Shown one piece after another: positions 33,214 through 42,909 of a stretch of 64,000 nucleotides of DNA; positions within the stretch are counted from its first letter, which is position 1, and each line of letters opens with the position of its first letter. The stretch spans positions 62,001-126,000 of the forward strand of contig JADJOA010000001.1 in assembly GCA_016714005.1 (NCBI GenBank), written 5' to 3'. The notes under the pieces were generated by a model, which did no database searches, was not told the origin of the DNA, and saw nothing but the letters and a program-made list of their open reading frames with translations. The position numbers and the translations under genes are program-made. The stretch is from Bacteroidota bacterium (GTDB lineage Bacteria > Bacteroidota > Bacteroidia > AKYH767-A > OLB10).

Positions 33214-34012
33214 GTGGCGGCAAAATTTTTAGTAAAAAGAAAATCAAATCTTTATTCGAAATATCTCCATCGAAGTGTACATTTTGAATACATATACCCG
33301 GTGCAATGGAAAACAAGTAAGCAAAAAAGAATTTTATTGTTGAATGACGGGCAGGATGCGGACGCAATCAACTTATATGCTTCTTTAGAAAAATGCTATT
33401 TACAACACCACGAGCAACCTTTAATGGTACTTGCTATTCACTCTAACGAAGAAAGGCTAAACGAGTACGGTACAAGTGGAAAACCCGATTATTTAAAACG
33501 TGGTGCTAAAGCGCATTTATATGAATGGTTTATCTTGAATGAACTAATACCACACACTGAAAAAGAATTTTCGTTTGAAGCGGAAAAAGCATTGACCTAC
33601 TTTGCAGGTTTTTCGCTTGGTGGACTTTCAGCTTTTAACATTGTATGGAATAACCACGATACTTTTAGTAAGGTCGGTGTTTTTTCAGGCTCTTTTTGGT
33701 GGCGAAGCAAACCGTTAGGCAAAGGTTATAAAGATACGGACCGCATTATGCACGCGCTTATAAAAGAAGCAAAACCAAAAGAGCGTTAAAATTTTGGTTG
33801 CAGACAGGTACTGCTGATGAAACAAATGACAGAAACAGTAATGGTATTATAGATTCAATAGATGATACGCTTGATATTGTTGAGGAACTGACAGAAGCAG
33901 GCGTCAGCAGAAAAAATGATATTGAATATATTGAAATGAAAGATGGAAAACATCATCCCTCAACATGGGCAAAAGTTTTTCCGCAGTTTTGAACTGGGTT
34001 TTGAAGGATTGA
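33214..34012 (+). CDS. Putative esterase, alpha/beta hydrolase (two frameshifts)
   Basis: This is a cytoplasmic esterase-D-like hydrolase of about 265 residues. It starts at GTG 33214 (AAKFLVKRKSNLYSKYL). Landmarks are RILLLNDGQDADA, the nucleophile elbow AGFSLGGLSAFNI (Ser in GFSLGG), VGVFSGSFWWRS and the catalytic His in KDGKHHPSTWAK. Near 33786 one T is missing (repaired KPKERLKFWLQTGTADETND). Near 33989 another is missing (repaired FPQFLNWVLKD with a TGA at 34010). The substrate is unknown; ferric-enterobactin-esterase-like enzymes share this layout. Confidence 0.78.
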
Positions 34013-34053
34013 GACTTCTTTAGGCTCACTATTAAATAGACTATTATTGTGTA

Positions 34054-36090
34054 ATGAGTTACACCAATAGTTTAATTAGTGAAACAAGTCCTTACTTATT
34101 GCAACATGCACACAATCCTGTAAACTGGTTGCCATGGGGCAGTGCAGCTTTTGAAAAGGCAACTACAGAAAACAAACTTGTATTGATAAGCATTGGATAT
34201 TCTTCGTGCCATTGGTGCCATGTAATGGAGCATGAGAGTTTTAAAGATGAGTCAATTGCTCAACTAATGAACGAAAGTTTTATTTGCATAAAAGTTGACA
34301 GGGAGGAAAGACCTGATGTTGATAGTGTTTATATGCATGCAGTACAATTAATGACGGGCAGGGGCGGTTGGCCACTCAATTGTTTTACATTGCCAAATGC
34401 AAAACCAATTTATGGTGGCACTTATTTCAATAAAGTACAATGGCAAAATATATTAAAGCAACTTGCCGCTATGTACAAAGTTGAGAGAAACAAATGCGAG
34501 CAATATGCTGAAGAATTAACTTCTGGAATTAAACAGAATGAATTGATAAAACTGGAAGGAGAAAAGGAAAAATTCAATAAAAAAACCTTAGAAGATTGTG
34601 TTGCCAATTGGAAATTGCGATTAGATAATGTGGAAGGCGGTCCACAGAAAGCACCAAAATTTTCTTTGCCAAACAACTATGTGTTTTTGTTGCGCTACGG
34701 TTTTTTAAGTAATGATGCTGAATTGTTAAAACATGTTGAACTTACATTGGATAAAATGGCAATGGGTGGAATTTACGATCAGGTAGGAGGAGGATTTGCG
34801 CGGTATTCAACAGATACTGACTGGAAAGTTCCGCATTTTGAAAAAATGCTTTACGATAATGCACAACTCATATCATTATACACCGAAGCATTTTCTCTGT
34901 TTAAAAAACCGTTGTATAAAAAAGTGGTAGAAGAAACTTTAGAATTTTTAAATAGAGAAATGAGAAGTGATGAAGGTTTTTATTTTTCTGCGCTTGATGC
35001 CGACAGTGAAGGTGAAGAAGGGAAATATTATACCTGGTCTAAAGAAGAAATTTTAGCAATAATTGATAAAAACACTTTTGTAATTGATGATAAAGAAAAA
35101 GTAGTTGAACTTGCATCAGACTATTTCTCTTTAAACCAAAACGGCTTTTGGGAAAATTACCAATACATTTTATTGAGAAAAGAATCAGATGAAGCAATTT
35201 GTAAAAAATATAACCTACATCCTGATCAACTAAACAAACTCATTGAGCAATTAAAAAATGTTTTATTACAGGAAAGAGAAAAGAGAGTAAAACCCGGACT
35301 TGATGATAAATCACTTACATCATGGAATGCAATTATGTTATCAGCATTATGTGATGCTGCGTATTTTCTAAACCGCAATGATTTGAAGGAGCGAGCGATT
35401 GAATTGGCTGAACTTATACTTGAAAAACAGTTTCGGGATAATGGCTTGCTTTTTCATTCTTATAAAAATAATGTTTCAACAGTACGGGGGTTTTTGGAAG
35501 ATTATTCTTTTGTAATTGAGTCATTCATAAGGCTATATGAGATTACATTTGAAGATAGGTGGCTGATAAAGTCAAAAGAAATGATGGTCTACGTCTTGGA
35601 AAATTTTGTCAATCATGAGACCTGTATTTTTTATTTCAATGCAAATGATGATGATAATTTAATTGTGCGTAAATCAGAAGTGCAGGATAATGTTATACCT
35701 GCATCCAATTCCTCCATTGCAAAATCTCTTTTTTATTTAGGAAAGCACTTTGGTGAAACTAAGTTTACTGATCATGCTAAAAGATTACTGAATTACTTTA
35801 CAGAAGAAATAATTCATTATGGTTCGGCTTATTCTAACTGGGGTTTGCTGGGCTTGCATATTGTCTTTCCTTATCACGAAATTGTCTTTACCGGTAAAAA
35901 TGCAAAAAATTTATTACGCGAATTTTCTCAAAGCTATTGTACCAACTTTACAGTTGCAGGTTCAGAAAAGGATTCACGGCTTCCTTTACTCAAAGGAAGA
36001 TTTCTTGAGGATAAGAACTTGATTTATCTATGTTACAATAATACTTGTAGTTTACCTGTAGAAAATATTCAGGCACTGAATTTCAATTAG
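34054..36090 (+). CDS. DUF255 / YyaL-type thioredoxin-domain protein
   Basis: This is an intact 678-residue protein of the spermatogenesis-associated protein 20 family. The N-terminal thioredoxin-like domain has SETSPYLLQHAHNPVNWLPW and the CxxC site SSCHWCHVMEHESF. Then come KVDREERPDVDSVYM and MTGRGGWPLNCF. The rest is an alpha/alpha toroid like that of glycoside hydrolases and epimerases, with GGIYDQVGGGFARYSTD, WKVPHFEKMLYDNAQL, ALDADSEGEEGKYYTW and KSLTSWNAIMLSAL. Length and motifs are normal. The biochemical role of the family is not settled. Confidence 0.92.
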   Translation: MSYTNSLISETSPYLLQHAHNPVNWLPWGSAAFEKATTENKLVLISIGYSSCHWCHVMEHESFKDESIAQLMNESFICIKVDREERPDVDSVYMHAVQLMTGRGGWPLNCFTLPNAKPIYGGTYFNKVQWQNILKQLAAMYKVERNKCEQYAEELTSGIKQNELIKLEGEKEKFNKKTLEDCVANWKLRLDNVEGGPQKAPKFSLPNNYVFLLRYGFLSNDAELLKHVELTLDKMAMGGIYDQVGGGFARYSTDTDWKVPHFEKMLYDNAQLISLYTEAFSLFKKPLYKKVVEETLEFLNREMRSDEGFYFSALDADSEGEEGKYYTWSKEEILAIIDKNTFVIDDKEKVVELASDYFSLNQNGFWENYQYILLRKESDEAICKKYNLHPDQLNKLIEQLKNVLLQEREKRVKPGLDDKSLTSWNAIMLSALCDAAYFLNRNDLKERAIELAELILEKQFRDNGLLFHSYKNNVSTVRGFLEDYSFVIESFIRLYEITFEDRWLIKSKEMMVYVLENFVNHETCIFYFNANDDDNLIVRKSEVQDNVIPASNSSIAKSLFYLGKHFGETKFTDHAKRLLNYFTEEIIHYGSAYSNWGLLGLHIVFPYHEIVFTGKNAKNLLREFSQSYCTNFTVAGSEKDSRLPLLKGRFLEDKNLIYLCYNNTCSLPVENIQALNFN

Positions 36091-36128
36091 CTAATTGTTT
36101 ATTTTAGCAGAACTATAAAACAAAAATT

Positions 36129-36332
36129 ATGGCAATACTTAAAGTTATTGAAATTATGGCATCATCAGAAAAAAGCTGGGAAGATGCCGCTAACAATGCT
36201 GTTAAAGAAGCAAGCAAAACAATTAAGAATATTAAATCTGTTTATGTGCAGGATCAAAACGCAGTTGTTGAAAAAGGAAAAATAGTTGAATTCCGAATTA
36301 ACACTAAAATTACTTTTGAAGTAAAACGCTAA
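36129..36332 (+). CDS. Dodecin-family flavin-binding protein
   Basis: This is a 67-residue protein of the size and pattern of dodecins: VIEIMASSEKSWEDAANNAV, then KTIKNIKSVYVQDQNAVVEKG and a final strand IVEFRINTKITFEVKR. Dodecins form dodecamers that store riboflavin or FMN in the cytoplasm. It converges with the kinase gene downstream. Confidence 0.9.
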   Translation: MAILKVIEIMASSEKSWEDAANNAVKEASKTIKNIKSVYVQDQNAVVEKGKIVEFRINTKITFEVKR

Positions 36333-36349
36333 GTGATGTAAAGTATTTT

Positions 36350-36979
36350 TTACTTCACCTTTCCGCTGAACAAACCTCCCAATTCTCCCTGAACACGCTG
36401 AACAATCATTCCTAAATGTTCTTTGTTTTCGGCAAAGTTTATTTCGTCTATATCTATGATTAAAAGTTTGCCATGCTCATAGGTACTTATCCATGCTTCG
36501 TATCGCTCATTCAATCTGCGCAAATAATCTATACGAATATTGTTTTCGTAAACCCTTCCACGCTTTTCAATTTGCTTAACCAATGCAGGAACTGTACCGC
36601 GTAAATAAATTAATAAGTCAGGTGGTGAAACAAAAGTGTTCATCAACTCAAATAACTGCTGGTAGTTTTGAAAATCGCGGGTGGTCATTAAACCCATTGC
36701 ATGCAGGTTGGGCGCAAAGATGTATGCATCCTCGTAAATGGTTCTGTCCTGAATTATAGTTTTTGGGTTCTTCTTTATTTTTAAAACCTGGTTAAACCTG
36801 CTATTCAAAAAATAAACCTGAAGGTTAAAACTCCAGCGTTGCATGTCATCGTAAAAATCGTTCAGGTAAGGATTATCGTTTACATCTTCATACTGTGGCT
36901 CCCATTTAAACTGTTTAGAAAGTAAAGTTGTTAAAGTAGTTTTTCCGGATCCTATGTTTCCTGCTATTGCAACGTGCAT
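36350..36979 (-). CDS. Deoxynucleoside kinase
   Basis: This is an intact 209-residue kinase of the dNK/dGK family that phosphorylates deoxynucleosides for salvage. The P-loop is AIAGNIGSGKTTL at the N-terminus. NDNPYLNDFYDDMQRW is in the substrate-binding region. QDRTIYEDAYIFA holds the DRS-like motif, and RGRVYENNIRIDYLRRLNERYEAW contains the lid. The C-terminus is ordinary. The specificity (dA/dG versus others) cannot be read with confidence. Confidence 0.9.
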   Translation of the reverse strand: MHVAIAGNIGSGKTTLTTLLSKQFKWEPQYEDVNDNPYLNDFYDDMQRWSFNLQVYFLNSRFNQVLKIKKNPKTIIQDRTIYEDAYIFAPNLHAMGLMTTRDFQNYQQLFELMNTFVSPPDLLIYLRGTVPALVKQIEKRGRVYENNIRIDYLRRLNERYEAWISTYEHGKLLIIDIDEINFAENKEHLGMIVQRVQGELGGLFSGKVK

Positions 36980-37208
36980 AAATTAACTTTAAGTAATAAT
37001 TAAGTATTGGTTAAAATGAAAAGGGTTTCTCTTGAGAGCGCCAAATTATAAAATAATGTATAGGTGTATGAGCGAAGTTAACAGTTGTTGAAAAGTTGCC
37101 TTTGGTTAAAAGCATTTAGTTTGGTGTTCATAATCACGAACCAAGTACTCTTCCCGGAACTGCTGGGCTCTAAACTAAATTATACTAACTAACCACTACA
37201 TTCGCAGA

Positions 37209-37611
37209 ATGATAACAGTAAAGACAACATACCTAGGTGAACTAAGATCGGTTTCTCGGCACGTTTACTCTGGCACTGAAATTTTAACTGATGCGCCCAT
37301 AGATAATAGAGGTAAGGGTCAGGCGTTTTCACCAACTGATTTGCTGGCTACTTCATTAGGCACTTGTATGCTTACCACAATGGCTATTGGTGCTCAAACG
37401 CATGGGTATAACATTGATGGAACAAAAATGGAAATTATTAAAGTGATGGCTTCAGATCCACGCAGAGTTGCCGAAGTGCATGTAACATTTTTCTTTCCTC
37501 CAAATAATTATACTGATAAGGCGAAAAAATAATGGAACGTATTGCACATACCTGTCCGGTAGGAATAAGTTTACACCAGATGTAAAGCAGGTTGTAACGT
37601 TTAATTATTGA
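37209..37611 (+). CDS. OsmC-family peroxiredoxin-like protein (two frameshifts)
   Basis: After repair this is an about 134-residue OsmC/YhfA-type protein expected to reduce organic hydroperoxides. The first Cys is in LGTCMLTTMAIGA and the second in HTCPVGISLHPDVKQV. One base is missing near 37527 (A run, repaired DKAKKIMERIAHTCPVG) and one C near 37575. The repaired stop TGA at 37609 overlaps the convergent miaA stop by about 10 bp. Confidence 0.85.
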
Positions 37612-38533
37612 TTTTTGAAATTATATCTTCTGCACCAGTAATCCAGTTTATATCTTTTACTTTTTTAAACCAGGTAACCTGCCGTTTAGCGTAATTGCGT
37701 GTATGCTGTTTTATTTTTTCTACGGCATCTGTTAATGATACTTTGCTTTCTAAAAAGTCAAACAGCTCGGTATAGCCAACTGTTTGCAAAGCATTAAGAT
37801 TTTTAAAAGGATAAAGTTGTTCGGCTTCTTTCAATAAACCTTGTTGCATCATATCATCCACACGGTTGTTAATTGTTTTGTACAACTCCTCACGGTTTCT
37901 TTCTACACCAAACATTTTTGCAGTAAAATTTCTTTCGGTCTTTTTACTATTAAGAAAGGAGGAATAGGGCTTGCCTGTAATCATATAAACTTCCAATGCG
38001 CGAATGAGCCTGTTGGGATTCTGCAAATCAATTTTAGAATAAGTTTTTAAATCAATTTCCTTTAGTTGATCCTGAAGCGATTCTATTCCGTTTTTTTCAA
38101 GTTGTTGTTGCAATTGGTTTCTAGCTTCGGCACTTGCTTCGGGTAAATTATCCATTCCATTAACAACAGCATTTATATAAAGTCCGGTTCCGCCTACCAT
38201 TACTACTGTTTTATTTTTTTTAAAAAGGGCAGTCAATAAATCAATGCATTGCGTTTCGTAAATACCTGTATTCATTTCATTGTGTATAGAGTGTGAGCTG
38301 ATGAAATGATGTTTTACCTCTGTTAATTGTTGTGTGGATGGTTTGGCAGTACCAATATTCATTTCGCGAAAAAGCTGACGGGAATCGGCAGATACTATTT
38401 CTGTATTAAAACATCTTGCTACTTCAATTGCAATTGAAGTTTTGCCGGAGGCTGTAGGCCCGCCAATGATGATTAGAGTATTTTGTTGTGCTTTCAGTTT
38501 CCTTAATGTCTCGCAAGGTCGCAAAGTTCGCAA
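37601..38533 (-). CDS. miaA: tRNA dimethylallyltransferase MiaA
   Basis: MiaA adds a dimethylallyl group to A37 of tRNAs. The about 300-residue protein has the P-loop IIIGGPTASGKTSIA, the substrate motif IVSADSRQLFREMNIGTAKPS, MVGGTGLYINAVVNG, NPNRLIRALEVYMITGKP and the closing TRNYAKRQVTWFK. The start is uncertain: the frame is open to a TTG at 38533, but its first codons read a dispersed repeat (TTGCGAACTTTGCGACC), and no ATG lies closer to the P-loop. Confidence 0.93.
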   Translation of the reverse strand: MRTLRPCETLRKLKAQQNTLIIIGGPTASGKTSIAIEVARCFNTEIVSADSRQLFREMNIGTAKPSTQQLTEVKHHFISSHSIHNEMNTGIYETQCIDLLTALFKKNKTVVMVGGTGLYINAVVNGMDNLPEASAEARNQLQQQLEKNGIESLQDQLKEIDLKTYSKIDLQNPNRLIRALEVYMITGKPYSSFLNSKKTERNFTAKMFGVERNREELYKTINNRVDDMMQQGLLKEAEQLYPFKNLNALQTVGYTELFDFLESKVSLTDAVEKIKQHTRNYAKRQVTWFKKVKDINWITGAEDIISKINN

Positions 38534-38535
38534 AG
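38510..38535. repeat. Dispersed TTTGCGA repeat at the miaA 5' end
   Basis: CTCGCAAGGTCGCAAAGTTCGCAAAG holds three imperfect copies of a CGCAAAG-type word. It overlaps the apparent miaA N-terminus. Confidence 0.6.
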
Positions 38536-38541
38536 AAAAAA

Positions 38542-38892
38542 TTAAATAATCCCAATCTCCTTTTTAATTTTTGGCGGAAGTTTTTTTGCAATGAGTTGAT
38601 AAGATGTACTGATCATTAGCTCCCATTCTTTTTTGCTCATGCGTTTAATATCATTAACAAAAACCCATTTATAGCGCGCAAGATAGGGGGCAGGCATAAA
38701 TCCGTTACGGCTACTAATTTCTTCAAAATCTTCATCACTTACTTTAAAAGACGCAGTAAAAGGAACAGAATCGGGAGAAGTAACTAAAAACATTTTACCA
38801 CCAATATTGAAACACAAATGGTCTTCCCATTTGATATCCTGGGTAACACCGTTTAGTTTTTTGCAAATGGCTTGTATTTCGGCAATGATCAT
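38542..38892 (-). CDS. MmcQ/YjbR-family protein
   Basis: This is an intact 116-residue protein of the MmcQ/YjbR family (double wing, CyaY-like fold). It has WEDHLCFNIGGKMFLVTS, FKVSDEDFEEI and a closing LMISTSYQLIAKKLP. The biochemical role is not established. Its ATG overlaps the stop of the preceding DUF1801 gene, so the two are co-transcribed. It lies 8 bp before the open miaA frame. Confidence 0.85.
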   Translation of the reverse strand: MIIAEIQAICKKLNGVTQDIKWEDHLCFNIGGKMFLVTSPDSVPFTASFKVSDEDFEEISSRNGFMPAPYLARYKWVFVNDIKRMSKKEWELMISTSYQLIAKKLPPKIKKEIGII

Positions 38893-39350
38893 TTACTTTT
38901 CTTTAGATTTTTCTCGTACAATGCAATCCATTCTTTTACCGTCATTTTTGAAGCAAGCTCACCAATCAGTTTTACCGGTACATCCTCGGGTTTTTTAAAG
39001 CGGATGCAACTCTTGCCCATATCTAATTTTTTTTGAGAATGTTTTTTCCATTCTTTCTGAAACCAGGCTAACAATTTTGGGTCGGCATAAATACCCATGT
39101 GGTAAAGTGCAATAAAATTTTTTTGCGATGCCATTCCCATAAATGGCAGCGGGTCTTTGGGGTTGCAATGATAACCGGCAGGATAAATTTTATGTGGAAC
39201 TGCGTATCCCATCATTCCATATCCCATCATTTCTTCAAAACCTTTTGGAATATTTTTAATGATGGCATTTCGCATTTCATTCATTACTTTTTTTCTGTCG
39301 GCAGGTATTTCTGCCATATAATCATCGGGGGTTTGTGCTTTACTTTGCAT
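38889..39350 (-). CDS. DUF1801-family protein
   Basis: The ATG at 39350 (MQSKAQTPDDYMAEIPADRK) is preferred over an upstream ATG at 39416, because the family begins at about this point. The 153-residue product has RNAIIKNIPKGFEEMMGYGM, KDPLPFMGMASQKNFIALYH and GKSCIRFKKPEDVPVKLIGEL, all family landmarks. The function is unknown. No signal peptide. Confidence 0.85.
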   Translation of the reverse strand: MQSKAQTPDDYMAEIPADRKKVMNEMRNAIIKNIPKGFEEMMGYGMMGYAVPHKIYPAGYHCNPKDPLPFMGMASQKNFIALYHMGIYADPKLLAWFQKEWKKHSQKKLDMGKSCIRFKKPEDVPVKLIGELASKMTVKEWIALYEKNLKKSK

Positions 39351-39522
39351 TTCAAGTAGTTTTAGTTGATGAGATTCAAAAGTATGTAATTGATTTGGTA
39401 ATAAATTTATAAACAAAAAGGTTAATTTGGTGTTTCTTAATCCAGTTCAATATTTTTTCAGGTAGTGAATATTATTATTGCATCCGTAAACACAACATTA
39501 ACAAATTTAAATTAAAAAAACT

Positions 39523-40131
39523 ATGACAAAATTATTTTCATCTGCAACTGTTGTTGCTGTCGCATTTATGTTTTCATTTACTGCAAAGGCTCCGCACTCT
39601 ACTAATTATAAGTTAGATGCTAAAGCCAGTAACGTACAATGGTTTGCCGAAAAGGTAACAGTTAAGCACAATGGTACGGTTAACCTTTCAAGCGGAGTAT
39701 TGACCGATAACCACGGACAGTGGACCGGAACATTTGAAATGGACATGACCTCCATTACTGTATCAGATTTGGAAGCCGGAAAAGGGAAAGAAAAATTAGA
39801 GGGGCACTTAAAGTCTCCCGATTTTTTTGATGTTGAAAAACACAAAACTGCAAAACTTGTAATTTCTTCCATTACGCCAATGGCAGAAGCTAAAGATGGC
39901 ATGACACACTCGGTTAAGGGATTTTTAACCATAAAAGAAAAGAGTAACCCAGTTAGTTTTGATGTGGCATTAAAAAATGAAGGTGGAAAAATGAATTGCA
40001 GCGGTTCAATTGTTATTGACAGAAGTAAATACGATGTTCGCTATGGTTCAAAGACATTTTTTTCTGATATTGGCGATAAAGCCATTATGGATGACTTTAC
40101 TTTAAAGTTTACTGTGGCTTTAGGTATGTAA
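39523..40131 (+). CDS. YceI-family periplasmic lipid-binding-like protein
   Basis: This is an intact 202-residue protein with a signal peptide (MTKLFSSATVVAVAFMFSF). The body is the YceI beta-barrel: KASNVQWFAEKVTVKHNG, GTFEMDMTSITVSDLE, KLEGHLKSPDFFDVEKHKTAK and a closing FTLKFTVAL. The family binds isoprenoid or similar lipids in the periplasm; the ligand here is unknown. Confidence 0.92.
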   Translation: MTKLFSSATVVAVAFMFSFTAKAPHSTNYKLDAKASNVQWFAEKVTVKHNGTVNLSSGVLTDNHGQWTGTFEMDMTSITVSDLEAGKGKEKLEGHLKSPDFFDVEKHKTAKLVISSITPMAEAKDGMTHSVKGFLTIKEKSNPVSFDVALKNEGGKMNCSGSIVIDRSKYDVRYGSKTFFSDIGDKAIMDDFTLKFTVALGM

Positions 40132-40154
40132 AAAAAGTTTTTTTGTTTTTGCAG

Positions 40155-40192
40155 AAAGCATGTTTCGGGAATAACTGAAACATGCTTTTTTT
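40155..40192 (+). terminator. Terminator after the YceI gene
   Basis: AAAGCATGTTTC and GAAACATGCTTT pair with a 10-nt loop, and a T run follows. Confidence 0.9.
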
Positions 40193-40205
40193 GTTTTGAG
40201 AGGAG

Positions 40206-40354
40206 AATGAACTATACGGTTTTTTTGTATTGGTAAAAACTTAAAAAAAAAACGTGGGTTTATTTTCTCTTTAAATGTTCATTTCTCTGTGAAAATGAAC
40301 CATACGGTTTTTTTATTTGGGCATAAATTCGTTTAAAAAAAACACGTAGGTTTG
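40206..40354 (+). repeat. Two direct copies of an upstream element before lpxD (88-bp period)
   Basis: AATGAACTATACGGTTTTTTT (40206) and AATGAACCATACGGTTTTTTT (40294) begin two related copies. Each ends with a run of A and then ACGTGGGTTT or ACGTAGGTTT. The second copy ends in the -7 box of lpxD. Confidence 0.75.
40347..40354 (+). promoter_or_regulatory. -7 element (TAGGTTTG) of lpxD
   Basis: It matches TANNTTTG and ends 15 nt before the ATG at 40370. The first repeat copy has GTGGGTTT at the same place, a degenerate box. Confidence 0.5.
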
Positions 40355-40369
40355 TCAGCCTTGTAATTA

Positions 40370-41405
40370 ATGAAATTCTCTGCTAAACAAATTGCCGACC
40401 TTTTGGGTGGCACCATTGAAGGTGACGCTACTATAGAAGTTTCTTCCCTTTCTAAAATTGAAGAAGGTAAACCCGGCACATTATCGTTTTTGGCTAACCC
40501 CAAATATGTGCAATATATTTACGATACCAAGGCTTCATTGGTAATTGTAGGGAAAGATTTTGTTGCCGAGCAGCCTGTTAAAACCAACCTGCTTCGTGTT
40601 GATGATGCTTATAAGAGTTTTGCAAAGTTGCTGGAAATGTATAACCAGATTAGGCGCGATAAAAAAGGCATTGAAGAAATGTCGCACGTATCTAAAAGTG
40701 CAACCATTGGTAAAGATGTTTATGTAGGTGCATTTGCGTATGTAGGCGATAATTGTACTATTGGCAACAATGTAAAAATTTACTCCCAATTGTTTTATTG
40801 GCGACAATGTTTCCATCGGTAATAACACCACAGTATTTGCAGGTGTAAAAATTTATAGTGATTGTGTTGTTGGTAAAGATTGTACATTGCATTCAGGAGT
40901 AATTATTGGTGGTGATGGTTTTGGTTTTGCCCCAAACAGCGAAAACAATTACAACAAGGTTCCGCAAATAGGCAATGTTATTTTAGAAGACCATGTAGAA
41001 GTTGGTAGTGGCACTACCATTGACCGTGCAACACTTGGTTCAACCATTATACGCAAAGGAGTTAAGTTAGATAATTTGATACAGGTTGCACACAATGTTG
41101 AAATAGGTGAGAACACCGTAATAGCTGCGCAAACAGGCATTGCCGGTTCTGCTAAAATTGGTAAAAACTGTATGATAGGCGGGCAGGTAGGAATTGTAGG
41201 GCACATTACAATTGCCGAAGGTGTTAAAATTGCGGCACAGTCGGGTATTGGTGCAAGCATTACCACACCCAACGAAATTGTGCAGGGATCACCCGCATTT
41301 AATATCAGCGATTACAAACGCACTTATGTGCTATTCCGCAAACTTCCTCTACTCGAAAAACGAATAATAGAACTTGAAGAAAAACTTGCAGAGAAAAAAA
41401 TGTGA
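40370..41405 (+). CDS. lpxD: UDP-3-O-acylglucosamine N-acyltransferase LpxD (one frameshift)
   Basis: LpxD adds the second acyl chain in lipid A synthesis. The product is about 345 residues. The N-terminal uridine-binding domain has MKFSAKQIADLLGGTIEGD and KIEEGKPGTLSFLANPKY. The left-handed beta-helix has the hexad repeats and the active-site region VIIGGDGFGFAPN. RATLGSTIIRKGVKLDNLIQVAHN also fits. An extra T near 40791 breaks the frame; repaired text reads KIYPNCFIGDNVSIGNN. It is followed by lpxC/fabZ and lpxA. Confidence 0.94.
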
Positions 41406-41448
41406 ATGGTCAATGATGCCCTGAAGTTTCGGGGTATGAATATAAGCA

Positions 41449-41508
41449 CAACGCACAACGCAAAACCCAAAACTCTCAACTCAAAACTCCGAATCGCAAC
41501 TCCCAACT
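41449..41508 (+). repeat. Simple-sequence leader repeat before lpxC/fabZ
   Basis: ACAACGCACAACGCAAAAC, CAAAACTCTCAACTCAAAAC and CGCAACTCCCAACT follow one another as imperfect self-similar words. They end 8 nt before the start codon. Confidence 0.75.
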
Positions 41509-41515
41509 AGAAAGA

Positions 41516-42908
41516 ATGAGCATTAACCAGGTAACTATTAAAGAAGAAATAAGCGTAACAGGAGTAGGGCTGCATACAGGCAAACCATCTACACTTACTT
41601 TTAAACCTGCACTGGATAATTCCGGCTATCGGTTTAAAAGAATTGATGTAAGCGGTTCGCCCGAAGTTGTTGCTGATGTTGATAATGTTACCGATACAGC
41701 ACGTGGTACCACCATTTCGCAAAACGGTGTAAAGGTTAACACTACCGAACATGCGCTTGCTGCTTTGGCAGGTATGGAGGTTGACAATATTTTAATTGAA
41801 TTAGATGGACCCGAAGTGCCGATTATGGATGGCAGTTCATCTGAATTTGTGGCTGCAATTGCAAAAGCAGGTTTGCAGGAACAAAAAGAAAAAAGATTTT
41901 ATTATGAGTTAAAAGAAAACTTAACTTACGAAGAACCTGCACGCAATGTTGAAATGCTTGCAGTGCCAAGCCCCGATTATCGCATAACGGTAATGGTAGA
42001 TTACAACCCACCACTGCTTGGCACGCAACATGCACAAATTCATAAACTAACAGAGTTTAAAGATGAGATAAGCAAGTGCCGGACTTTTGTTTTTTTACAT
42101 GAGTTAGAAGCATTGCTTAAACACGATTTAATTAAAGGTGGAGATTTGAACAATGCCATTGTTTTGGTAGACCGCGAGGTATCACAGCAAAGTTAGACGA
42201 AATGGCAACGCTGTTTAACAAACCCAAAATGGAAGTTAAAGGCAAGGGCATTTTAAATAATACAGAGTTGCATTTTCAGAACGAGCCTGCCCGACATAAG
42301 TTGTTGGATATAGTTGGTGATATGGCGTTGATAGGAACGCATCTAAAAGGACACATACTTGCTGCCCGCCCGGGTCATGCCGCCAATGTAGCTTTTGGTA
42401 AACAAATAAAACAACTGATTAAGCGTGATAGAGCAAACCTAAAAGTGCCGTTGTATGATGTAAACAAACCTTCTTTGTTTGATATAAACCAGATATCGGC
42501 ATTTCTCCTCATCGCTTTCCGTTTTTGCTGGTTGATAAAATAATTGAACTGTCAGAAAACCATGTGGTAGGCGTTAAAAACGTAACCATGAATGAATGGT
42601 TCTTCCAGGGACATTTTCCCGGCAACCCTGTTATGCCTGGTGTATTGTTGATAGAAGCCATTGCACAAACAGGCGGCATACTTGTTTTAAATACCGTGCC
42701 CGATCCGCAGAACTATTGGACTTATTTTATGAAAATAGACAATGCACGTTTTAAGAATAAAGTAATACCGGGTGATACGGTTGTGTTTAAATTAGAATTA
42801 ATGTCACCAATAAGACGTGGACTTTGCCAGATGAGCGGCACCGCTTTTGTTGGTAATAAAGTAGTAATGGAAGCTGAAATGCTTGCACAAATTGTAAAAA
42901 AGAGCTGA
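41516..42908 (+). CDS. lpxC/fabZ: LpxC-FabZ bifunctional fusion (two frameshifts)
   Basis: The N-terminal half is the zinc deacetylase LpxC (committed step of lipid A synthesis): GVGLHTGKP, zinc ligand in TTEHALAALAG, PIMDGSSSEFV, and the His and Asp ligands in RHKLLDIVGDMAL. The C-terminal half is the dehydratase FabZ: PHRFPFLLVDKIIEL, MNEWFFQGHFPGNPVMPGVL (catalytic His in GHFPG) and EAIAQTGG. The fusion is known in Bacteroidota. Breaks are near 42181 (-T; repaired DREVITAKLDEMA) and 42491 (-C; repaired PDIGISPHRFPF). The second is close to the domain boundary. Confidence 0.94.
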
Positions 42909-42909
42909 T

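Noticed and set aside
41516..42908. LpxC-FabZ fusion as a novelty
   Set aside because: This fusion is established for Bacteroidota; it is useful for taxonomy only.
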